Assembly: GCA_049317725.1 (NCBI GenBank)
Contig: JBMOHS010000041.1
Location: forward strand, 1 to 24,158
Reading direction: 5' to 3'
DNA: 24,158 nt
Source of the DNA: CAIOZW01 sp049317725
Lineage (GTDB): Bacteria; Acidobacteriota; Blastocatellia; RBC074
Shown here: positions 17,567 through 24,158 of the stretch, piece by piece
How the letters are laid out: each line of letters opens with the position of its first letter
Position numbering within the stretch: the first letter of the stretch is position 1
The notes under the pieces: generated by a model
Told to the model about the DNA's origin: nothing
Databases searched by the model: none
What the model saw: only the letters and a program-made list of their open reading frames with translations
Position numbers and translations under genes: made by a program

Positions 17567-17807
17567 TCGATCCCCCCAACGAAGAATCACCAACGAGATC
17601 CGGACCCTTCGCTTTCTCCACGGTGAAATGACCCAAGCCGAACTTGGTGAGCGGATCGGTCTGACACGGCAGACCATCGCGGCCATCGAAGTGGGGAGGT
17701 ACTCCCCCTCGCTCGAAGCGGCCTTTCGGATCGCCGAGGTCTTCGGCAAGCGCCTTGACGAGGTCTTTCACTGGGAGACGACGGCACTGCCAGATGAGAG
17801 GGGGTAA
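17559..17807 (+). CDS. XRE-family DNA-binding regulator (Cro/CI-type helix-turn-helix)
   Basis: 82 residues, nearly all of it one HTH domain: ITNEIRTLRFLHGEMTQAEL, GERIGLTRQTIAAIEVGRYS, PSLEAAFRIAEVFGKRLDEVF. The recognition helix is LTRQTIAAIE. The pattern RQTI-AIE-GRY-PSLE-A-IA--F matches the small stand-alone XRE regulators found next to membrane-protein genes. Start GTG 17559 is inside the end of the membrane protein gene with GGGGGTGGA before it, giving an 8-base overlap and likely translational coupling; ATG 17505 in frame would add residues unlike the family. Probable autorepressor acting at the palindrome over the operon promoter, an inference from context. Confidence 0.88.
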   Translation: MRSRSPQRRITNEIRTLRFLHGEMTQAELGERIGLTRQTIAAIEVGRYSPSLEAAFRIAEVFGKRLDEVFHWETTALPDERG

Positions 17808-17874
17808 GTGGCGAGAGCCTCGTGCCGAACGGCTGGTTCCTCAAGCCCTTATAGTGCTGGGCTTTGTTCTCTTT

Positions 17875-17901
17875 CTCACGCGAAGGCGCGAAGCCGCGAA
17901 A
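17875..17901. repeat. CGCGAAG-type dispersed repeat, right copy
   Basis: CTC followed by three octamers: ACGCGAAG, GCGCGAAG and CCGCGAAA. The first 19 bases equal the left copy at 16993-17011 except for one base, in the same orientation. Confidence 0.8.
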
Positions 17902-18228
17902 GAGGGGGAGGGGAGAGGGCCCTCCGCGAAATTGGGTCAATCTCCGGCCAAGACGCCAATGCGCAGAGGGAGGAGTGGAAGGAGGGCCTCACACGGAGCC
18001 GTGAAGGGGGGAAGAGGGTGAGGCAGGACTCTTGCGGTGTGGGGGAGGATGTTGGCCGACTCCTGATCCCTCCTCAATTTTGCGCCAAGGCGCGTGCTGG
18101 TCGTCTCTGATCCTCGACTTTACCGACAACCCCACGGGCAAGCCTGTCCGCGATTGGGTCGCTCTCATCTCCTCACATCATGCTGCTGGGTTGGAAAGAA
18201 TCTTTGGAGCCTTGTCACGTTCCCGGCT

Positions 18229-18255
18229 TTGAGGCGACATCTCCAAGAGTACAAT
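18229..18255 (+). promoter_or_regulatory. Possible promoter of the ECF sigma factor operon
   Basis: TTGAGG (18229-18234) and TACAAT (18250-18255), separated by 15 bases, which is short. The -10 box is 5/6. An ECF-type autoregulated promoter could be used instead and would not be recognisable by these boxes. Confidence 0.3.
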
Positions 18256-18319
18256 CTCAAAACTCGTTGGGCGGGTGTCAGGTGGGCCGACAGTAGAGGA
18301 GGTCCATCTCCGGGGAATC

Positions 18320-18892
18320 GTGACCAAAGAAGAGCAGACAATCTGGTTTGAAGCCTTCTGCCGGCAGGAGTATGTCGCCCTCTACCGGTATGCCTACGCG
18401 CACACGGGGCAGCGGGAAGATGCCTCCGAGGTTGTCCAGGAATCGTTCCTGTCGTTCTATCAGTTGTTGATGTCGGGGGAGGTTCGGGGGCACGAGCGGG
18501 CCCTGCTCTTCCGGATGGCGCGGAACAAGTCGATCGATGTGGTGCGACGGCGGGTGCGGCGACGGGAGACAGGTGAGGAGGCGACTGAGGGGAGGGTCCT
18601 GCACTTCCGGGGGGCGGATGGGCGAACCCCGGAGGAGGTGCTGCTGGAGAAGGAGCGGCGCCGGGTGGCCGAGCAGGCGTTGGCAAGGCTGAGCGAGCGG
18701 GACCGGGAGTGTCTCGCGCTGCGGGGCAATGGCCTGACCAACCAGGAGGTGGCGGCGGTGCTCCAGGTGACACCCGTCACGGTGCGCCAGATCATCAGCC
18801 GCGCTCTGCGTCGCTTCGGGCAGGTCTACGAGGAGCTGCTCCGGGACAAGGGGCGGGGCGGGACCGACCGGGATCGAACATGGCCAATCTGA
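18320..18892 (+). CDS. ECF-family RNA polymerase sigma factor (sigma-70 regions 2 and 4)
   Basis: 190 residues. Region 2 is visible in YVALYRYAYAHTGQREDASE, VVQESFLSFYQLL and LLFRMARNKSIDVVRRRVRRRE. Region 4 with its helix-turn-helix is ALARLSERDRECLALRGNGL, TNQEVAAVLQVTPVTVRQII, SRALRRFGQVYEEL. No region 1 or 3, as usual for ECF factors. It directs RNA polymerase to a small regulon, often envelope functions. The start is uncertain: GTG 18320 begins just before the conserved part, with GGGGA close by, and a good GAGGAGG lies 17 bases before it. GTG 18275 would add 15 residues. The stop overlaps the next gene (ATG 18880) by 13 bases, so the two are co-translated, as expected for a sigma/anti-sigma pair. 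Confidence 0.9.
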   Translation: MTKEEQTIWFEAFCRQEYVALYRYAYAHTGQREDASEVVQESFLSFYQLLMSGEVRGHERALLFRMARNKSIDVVRRRVRRRETGEEATEGRVLHFRGADGRTPEEVLLEKERRRVAEQALARLSERDRECLALRGNGLTNQEVAAVLQVTPVTVRQIISRALRRFGQVYEELLRDKGRGGTDRDRTWPI

Positions 18893-20844
18893 TTGCGCGA
18901 CCATCCGATGCAGAGTTGCTGGCCTGGCTCGATGGAGATTTATCTCCGGAGCGGCGGGCAGAGGTCGCACGACTGCTTGAACTCGATTGGGAGGTGCGGG
19001 CACAACTGGCCAGTCTGGAGCGTTGCATTGAGGCCTACGTGCGGGTCGTTCCGCCGCCCCCAGGGGAGGAGCCGGAGCCGTTCGACCTGGTCTGGAGCCG
19101 TCTTTCACCACGATTGCAGGTCGAGAGCGGGGAGAAGGTACCTGTCAGCAAGCGGAGTGACTCCGCTTCTGGAATGCGCCGCTGGTTGACCGCGGGGCTG
19201 GTGGCAATCCTGGCAGGGGGCGCTCTGCTCTGGGCGGTGTTGTGGCAAGGGCGGAGCGTGTCGGCGGAGGAGGTGCTCGACCGGGCAGTGACGGGAGAGG
19301 CGAGAAGCGGCCAGGGGCTGGCCCAGCCCGTGATCTATCGCAAATTGGAGGTCGAGCGGCTCGGAGCGAAGCCGGAGCGGATTCTTCTTGAAAGTTGGAA
19401 GGACCTCGACCATCAACGGGTGCGACGACGGGTAGTCGACCGCGACGGGCCGCGCTTTCTCCCAGCCTCCCAGGCAAGCCCACCAAGCGGCACCCGGCAA
19501 GAGGGCTCTCCGCCTCTCCTGATCGACGAAGTGGAGCGGATTCTCGCGGCCAGCGATTTCGACCCGGCCAATCCCCTCTCGGCGACGGCCTTTGCCGATT
19601 GGCGGGCGGGAGTGCCAGACCGGAGAGATGACATCCAACTGGAAGGGGACCGGAGGGAGGGGGAGAGGATCCGGCTGATAACTTCGACCATCCCGGCTTT
19701 CACTCCGGGTGGGATCTGGCAAGCAGCACTGCTGGTCAGGCGGCAGGATTGGCATCCGGTCGCCCTCTCCCTTAGCGTCGGAACACTCGAGGCTCCGACC
19801 GTCTTTGCATTTCGGGAGCTGGCGTATGAGGTGGTCCCGCTCGAAGCGCTGACGGTCTTTGCGGAGGGGGGGCCCACTGCCCTGACAGATGGACTCACGG
19901 TGGATGAGGGCAGAAACAACGAGGAGAAGGGCGAACGCACGTTGAGTGGAGCCGCAAAGGCGTGGTTGCCGAGTCCGGAGGCCTTGCGGAGTGCCGAGGT
20001 GACGGCACTCTTCACACTTCACCAGATGCGAGCGGATCTCGGGGAGCAGATCGAGATCTCACGGACGGAGCGTCAGGTTCTGGTGGCGGGAGTGGTCCAG
20101 AGCCGCAGTCGGCGCGACGAACTGATCGATGCCCTCCGCGACCTTCCACTGGTGCGGGCCGAGATCCGGACACTGGATGAGGCGCTCGCCTCTCTCCCCA
20201 AGGAGACTCCGAACGCACCGACCTCCCCGGTTACCCCTCAAGTCGCGTTGACAGAATCGGAGATCGCCGTCGCGAGTGGGGAGGAGCGCGGAGTGACACG
20301 CCCCCCGATCCTCCAACAGCGATTGACCGACCTGCTCCGTGCGGGTGGCGGAGGGCGGGAGGCCGATCCAGTGCACGCCGCACGGTGGGTTGCCCAGTCC
20401 TTTACCGCGATCGAGGCGGACGCCTCTGGCGCTCTTTCCGAGGCACGTGCTCTTTTTCGCCTCCACGAGAACTACCGAGAGGAGCTGGCCGAGCCGTTGA
20501 CGGGGGCGATCATCGATCTGGTGGCGCGACGACGCCTCGATGAGATGGAGCGCAACCTCCTCTTCCGTCTGCGTCAGCGCTGGCGCAGCCTGACGGGCCG
20601 GCTCCAGCCGATGCTGGGACCATTGCCAGAGCGTGTTCGGATAGAGGCGCTGGCTCCACCGGTAGTCGAAGGTTCACGGCGAGACCAGATCTCCCGCCTC
20701 TTCAACGCCTTTGGGCGGTCGAGCCGATTGGCTGATCGCCTGATGGTCGTCTCCGACGCATCCGTCTTCCAGAGTGTCGCCGAGGGGCTCCTCGTTGAGC
20801 TGGCGACGATCGAATGGATGCTCGACCATTTGGAAATTGATTGA
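18880..20844 (+). CDS. Membrane-anchored anti-sigma-factor-like protein
   Basis: 654 residues. The first about 50 (DAELLAWLDGDLSPERRAEVARLLE...) have the helical pattern of anti-sigma domains (usually LxAYxDGELs...ERxxVExHL), but without the zinc-binding HxxxCxxC; only one cysteine (C49) is present. A Pro-rich linker and one membrane helix (about 102-122, WLTAGLVAILAGGALLWAVLW) follow. The remaining about 530 residues would be periplasmic, with no family I recognise; they contain Arg/Glu-rich and helical stretches and no obvious enzyme motif. Placement directly behind and overlapping an ECF sigma gene, and in front of a TonB receptor gene, supports an anti-sigma and signal-sensing role. The start ATG 18880 has GGGA at about 6 bases. 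The large periplasmic part is longer than typical anti-sigma factors. Confidence 0.75.
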   Translation: MANLIARPSDAELLAWLDGDLSPERRAEVARLLELDWEVRAQLASLERCIEAYVRVVPPPPGEEPEPFDLVWSRLSPRLQVESGEKVPVSKRSDSASGMRRWLTAGLVAILAGGALLWAVLWQGRSVSAEEVLDRAVTGEARSGQGLAQPVIYRKLEVERLGAKPERILLESWKDLDHQRVRRRVVDRDGPRFLPASQASPPSGTRQEGSPPLLIDEVERILAASDFDPANPLSATAFADWRAGVPDRRDDIQLEGDRREGERIRLITSTIPAFTPGGIWQAALLVRRQDWHPVALSLSVGTLEAPTVFAFRELAYEVVPLEALTVFAEGGPTALTDGLTVDEGRNNEEKGERTLSGAAKAWLPSPEALRSAEVTALFTLHQMRADLGEQIEISRTERQVLVAGVVQSRSRRDELIDALRDLPLVRAEIRTLDEALASLPKETPNAPTSPVTPQVALTESEIAVASGEERGVTRPPILQQRLTDLLRAGGGGREADPVHAARWVAQSFTAIEADASGALSEARALFRLHENYREELAEPLTGAIIDLVARRRLDEMERNLLFRLRQRWRSLTGRLQPMLGPLPERVRIEALAPPVVEGSRRDQISRLFNAFGRSSRLADRLMVVSDASVFQSVAEGLLVELATIEWMLDHLEID

Positions 20845-20930
20845 CCCATCTGTCAGGCGAGGCCCCCCTTTCTCCATCGCTGGTTGGCCTGTCTTGATTC
20901 ACCCATCTTTGGCACAGGAGTCATTTTCGT

Positions 20931-23900
20931 ATGAAGCACCGACTTGCACCGCGTGTATCCCTTCTCTTCTTCCTGTTATGGACAGGAATGGGAGGAACGA
21001 TCTTCGGACAGACCGCTCAAGTGACGGGGCGGATCACAGATGCCACGGGTGCGGTCCTGCCGGCGGCTCAGGTGACGATCACCAATCAGCGGACAGGGCT
21101 GATCCGGGAGTCCGTCTCGAATAATGAGGGCAACTACACCTTGCCGTTGTTGCCGCCGGGCGAGTACCGGTTGGTCGTGCGCAAGGAGGGCTTCAAGCCG
21201 ACGGTGCGTCCGGACATCGTTCTTAACCTGGAGCAGGTGGCCCGCTTTGATGTCTCGCTCGAGACCGGGGCGGTGACCGAGACAGTGACGATCACCAGTT
21301 CCGGACCGGTGCTCGAGCGGGAGACGACTTCGGTCGGACAGGTGGTCGAGAACAAGGCGATCGTCACCCTGCCGCTCAATGGACGGAACTATTCGCAGCT
21401 GGTCGCCCTGATGCCGGGGGCGACGCCCAATCAAGGCTCGCGGGCGACCGATGGCGTCAGCCTCAATGGCAACCGGTCGTTCCAGAATACCTACCTGATC
21501 GACGGGGTCGACAACAACAACTACATTTTGGGAGTCGATACCAACTCGACGCAGGCGCTGCGCCCCTCGGTCGATGCCATCCAGGAGTTCAAGGTCGAGA
21601 GCGCCAACTACTCGGCCGAGTATGGGCGTTCAGCCGGCGGGATCATCAGCCTGGCGATCAAGTCCGGCACCAATGAGTTTCACGGTTCGGCCTTCGAATT
21701 TTTCCGCAATGACAAGCTCGATGCCAATGACTGGTTTGCGAATCGCGCACGATTGCGCCGTCCACCACTGCGCTACAACCAATTCGGGGGAACGATCGGT
21801 GGGCCCATTCTGCGCAATCGGACCTTCTTTTTTGCCAGTTATCAGGGGACACGGGACAAGCGATCCCGGACGGCGACGACAACGGTTCCGACACCAGCCA
21901 TGATCAGCGGCAATTTTGGCTCGATCAATATCTTCGATCCTGCCTCGGTGGCGAATGGCACCCGCTCGCAGTTTGTCAACAACATCATTCCGGAGTCGCG
22001 ATTGGATCCCGTCGGGCGCCGGCTGGCGGCGCTCTATCCGGCGCCCAATCTGGCCGGGGCCGTCAACAATTACGTGGCGAATGTCCCGACGAGTGATTCG
22101 GCGGAGCAGCTTGATGTCAGAGGGGACCACTCCTTCGGTGCTTCTGACACGATGTTCGTGCGCTTCAGTTGGGCCGACCGCGAGATCAACCGTGGCGGCT
22201 TCTTCGCGGCACCTGGTAACGGGGGCAACGGGTTCAACGACTTCCCGCTCCTGCAGTTGCCAAAGGCTTGGTCGGTGGCTGGGGGCGAGACCCACGTCTT
22301 CTCCAGTGCGCTGGTCAACGAGTTGCGAATTGGGTTTACCCGCAACACCGCTGAGCAGTTGAGCCCGGCGACGGCCTCGCTCTACGACCAGTTCGGCATT
22401 CGCGGGATTCCGCAGTTTGAGGGCTTGACTGGCCTGCCGACCTTCACCGTCAACAACTTCTCGACGCTTGGGGATCGGACCTTCGCTCCCAATCCCAAGC
22501 GGGTCAATGTTTTTCAGGTGACGGATAATGTCTCATGGACCTCGGGGAACCACGGAATCCGCTTCGGGGGAGATCTGCGATTTCGGCGCAATTACGCGGG
22601 GACATCGAACATTGCCCGCGGCAGCTTCACCTTCAGCGGGCAGTTTACTGCCCGGACCCCTGGATCTGGAATCGGATCTCCGATCGCGGACCTGCTGCTC
22701 GGGTTGACCAGCGCGGCGCAGCTCTCGACGCGCTTGGTGGGGGATTACCGGGATCATTACTACGGTTTCTACCTCAACGACACTTGGCGCGTCACTCCGA
22801 AGCTGACGCTCAACCTCGGGGCGCGCTACGAAGTGCAGACGCCGATGTGGGAAGCCCAGAACCAGATCGCCAATTTTGATCTCAACCCGGGCAGTCCGAC
22901 CTATGGCCGGCTGGTCAACGCCAAGTCGGGCAGCATCCGCGAGCGGAGCTTCTCGAATGTCGATCGGAACAACGTCGCGCCACGGTTGGGCTTCTCCTAT
23001 GCACTCGATACCAAGACGGTCCTGCGCGGCTCGGTCGGGGTCTTCTACGGAGGGCTTGGCTTCCAAGCGATTGCCCAGTTGGGATCGGCTAATCTCCCCT
23101 ATTCCGTCAATATTACGGAGGTCTCCGCAACGACCGCCGCGACGAGCCGGTTGCCGCTCTCGGCCGGGTTTCCATCCGGGTTTCTCGATCCGGCGCGAGC
23201 TGTCAATCCGGCAGCTTTTGGGCTGCCAGAGAACTTTCCAATGGCCGAGATCTACCAGTGGAACCTCAATCTGCAGCGCGAGATTGGGGCGCAGACGGTG
23301 GTCTCCCTCGCCTATGTTGGATCGGGATCGTCCTACCTGCGGGGCTTCAACGACCTCAACGCGCCGCCTCCCGGGGCAGGCGCGATCAATCCGCGCCGTC
23401 CTTTCCCGACCTTTGGGGCGATCACCTACTCCTCTCCCTTCGCGCACGCGACCTACCATTCGATGCAGGCCAAGGCGGAACGGCGCTTCAGTGGTGGGTT
23501 CTCGCTGCTTTCGTCCTACACCTGGAGCCACGCGATCGACAACTCGGTCGACGGGGAGGACACGGGGAACGGTTCGGTGACGCCGCAGAATCCATTGAAC
23601 ACCAACGCGGAGAAGGGGTCTTCGGGGATCGACATGCGCCACCGTTGGGTGACGAGCGCGATCTATGACCTGCCGTTTGGGGCCAAGGGGGGCCTGCTCG
23701 GCGGGTCTGCGGTAACGCGGGCCTTGCTGGGCGGCTGGCAGTTGGGCGGAATCTTCAACGTCCAGTCAGGGTTTCAGTTGACACCCACCGTGGCTCCGAA
23801 TCCAGCCAACACCACGACGACGGCGCGACCCAACTTGCTGCGGAACCCGAACCTCGCACGGGGAGAGCGGACGGTCGACCGTTGGTTCGACCCAACCGCT

Positions 23901-24158
23901 TTTGCGACCCCGGCCCAGTTCACGTTTGGGAACGCTGGGCGCGGAATTCTGCGGGCACCGGGACTGGTCAACCTCGATCTGCTGGTCGCACGCAATTTCC
24001 AGGTGACGGAACGATTCCGTGCAGAACTCCGCGGTGAGCTCTACAATGCCAGCAATTCGGTCCACTTTGGTCGGCCGAATGTCCAGACCAACGCGGGACA
24101 GGCGGGTCGCATCACCAATACGCAGGTCCCCAATCGCCAAGTCCAGTTGGGGCTTCGG
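20931..24158 (+). CDS. Oar-like TonB-dependent receptor with N-terminal carboxypeptidase-regulatory-like domain (C-terminal end cut by window)
   Basis: 1076 residues are visible without interruption. ATG 20931 has AGGAG ten bases upstream. Signal peptide about 1-26 (LLFFLLWTGMGGTIFGQ). Residues 27-110 are a carboxypeptidase-D-regulatory-like beta-sandwich (QVTGRITDATGAVLPAAQVT, NNEGNYTLPLLPPGEYRL). The plug domain follows (LPLNGRNYSQLVALMPGA, NTYLIDGVDNNN, EYGRSAGGIISLAIKSGTNE), then a long outer-membrane beta-barrel (for example DHYYGFYLNDTWRVTPKLTL, SLAYVGSGSSYLRGFNDLN). It lacks an STN signalling domain. The last visible residues RQVQLGLR are the usual penultimate strand motif, so probably only a few residues are missing. 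Such receptors import large or scarce ligands such as oligosaccharides; the substrate is unknown. The 86-base gap behind the anti-sigma gene and shared direction suggest one regulated unit. Confidence 0.93.
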   Translation, partial: MKHRLAPRVSLLFFLLWTGMGGTIFGQTAQVTGRITDATGAVLPAAQVTITNQRTGLIRESVSNNEGNYTLPLLPPGEYRLVVRKEGFKPTVRPDIVLNLEQVARFDVSLETGAVTETVTITSSGPVLERETTSVGQVVENKAIVTLPLNGRNYSQLVALMPGATPNQGSRATDGVSLNGNRSFQNTYLIDGVDNNNYILGVDTNSTQALRPSVDAIQEFKVESANYSAEYGRSAGGIISLAIKSGTNEFHGSAFEFFRNDKLDANDWFANRARLRRPPLRYNQFGGTIGGPILRNRTFFFASYQGTRDKRSRTATTTVPTPAMISGNFGSINIFDPASVANGTRSQFVNNIIPESRLDPVGRRLAALYPAPNLAGAVNNYVANVPTSDSAEQLDVRGDHSFGASDTMFVRFSWADREINRGGFFAAPGNGGNGFNDFPLLQLPKAWSVAGGETHVFSSALVNELRIGFTRNTAEQLSPATASLYDQFGIRGIPQFEGLTGLPTFTVNNFSTLGDRTFAPNPKRVNVFQVTDNVSWTSGNHGIRFGGDLRFRRNYAGTSNIARGSFTFSGQFTARTPGSGIGSPIADLLLGLTSAAQLSTRLVGDYRDHYYGFYLNDTWRVTPKLTLNLGARYEVQTPMWEAQNQIANFDLNPGSPTYGRLVNAKSGSIRERSFSNVDRNNVAPRLGFSYALDTKTVLRGSVGVFYGGLGFQAIAQLGSANLPYSVNITEVSATTAATSRLPLSAGFPSGFLDPARAVNPAAFGLPENFPMAEIYQWNLNLQREIGAQTVVSLAYVGSGSSYLRGFNDLNAPPPGAGAINPRRPFPTFGAITYSSPFAHATYHSMQAKAERRFSGGFSLLSSYTWSHAIDNSVDGEDTGNGSVTPQNPLNTNAEKGSSGIDMRHRWVTSAIYDLPFGAKGGLLGGSAVTRALLGGWQLGGIFNVQSGFQLTPTVAPNPANTTTTARPNLLRNPNLARGERTVDRWFDPTAFATPAQFTFGNAGRGILRAPGLVNLDLLVARNFQVTERFRAELRGELYNASNSVHFGRPNVQTNAGQAGRITNTQVPNRQVQLGLR

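Larger units (their letters stand above)
17808..18319. other. Gene-free region with degenerate CGCGAAG-type repeats
   Basis: 512 bases between the XRE gene and the preferred sigma-factor start. Open frames here are low-complexity and not protein-like. It holds the right copy of the dispersed repeat (17875-17901), a degenerate relative (CCAAGACGCCAATGCGCAGAG, about 17948-17968), another at about 18081-18091 (GCGCCAAGGCG), and a purine-rich GA stretch near 17900-17915. The right end must carry the sigma-factor promoter. Confidence 0.6.

Noticed and set aside
17808..18110. Small gene of about 100 codons after the XRE gene
   Set aside because: Composition follows the repeats and a purine-rich tract, there is no ribosome site of note, and three overlapping frames are equally open.

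Overview
The window is GC-rich, densely coded bacterial DNA. The gene content points to an Acidobacteriota-type (Solibacter/Bryobacter-like) heterotroph, although no rRNA or other phylogenetic marker is present. The main clue is the right-hand end: a long Oar-like TonB-dependent receptor with an N-terminal carboxypeptidase-regulatory-like domain, next to an ECF sigma factor and a membrane anti-sigma-like protein. Several Tat-exported sugar-type enzymes (Gfo/Idh/MocA oxidoreductase, xylose-isomerase-like TIM barrel) fit the same group. The lineage is an inference.

Left part (1-6070, minus strand). A tandem-domain universal stress protein (USP) is followed by a terminator-like hairpin. A tightly coupled operon then reads leftwards: exported M48 metallopeptidase, single-domain USP, acetyl-CoA synthetase (acsA), and pyruvate dehydrogenase E1 alpha (pdhA, cut by the window edge). 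Three successive junctions are 4-base stop/start overlaps. The operon joins two routes to acetyl-CoA, from acetate and from pyruvate, with stress and protein-quality functions. Upstream lies a fatty-acid-hydroxylase-type membrane di-iron protein. It is divergent from a LysR regulator whose AT-rich leader holds a good promoter, a near-perfect 21-bp palindrome and four 18-bp direct repeats.

Middle (7210-16871). This is a sugar-metabolism and secretion neighbourhood: a Tat-exported sugar isomerase/epimerase-like protein, a divergent YjhG/YagF-type D-xylonate dehydratase, a Tat-exported protein of unrecognised family, a secreted sialidase/BNR-like beta-propeller, a radical SAM protein with a second cysteine cluster, and a Tat-exported Gfo/Idh/MocA oxidoreductase with a Gln-rich insertion.

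Right part (16872-24158). A heptanucleotide G-quadruplex-type repeat follows the oxidoreductase. Next is a two-gene operon (small membrane protein plus XRE repressor) behind a strong promoter overlapped by a perfect 25-bp palindrome. This operon is bracketed by two copies of a CGCGAAG-type dispersed repeat. The window closes with ECF sigma factor, anti-sigma-like membrane protein and TonB-dependent receptor, the last complete except for a few C-terminal residues. I saw no tRNA, rRNA, CRISPR array, transposase or phage gene.
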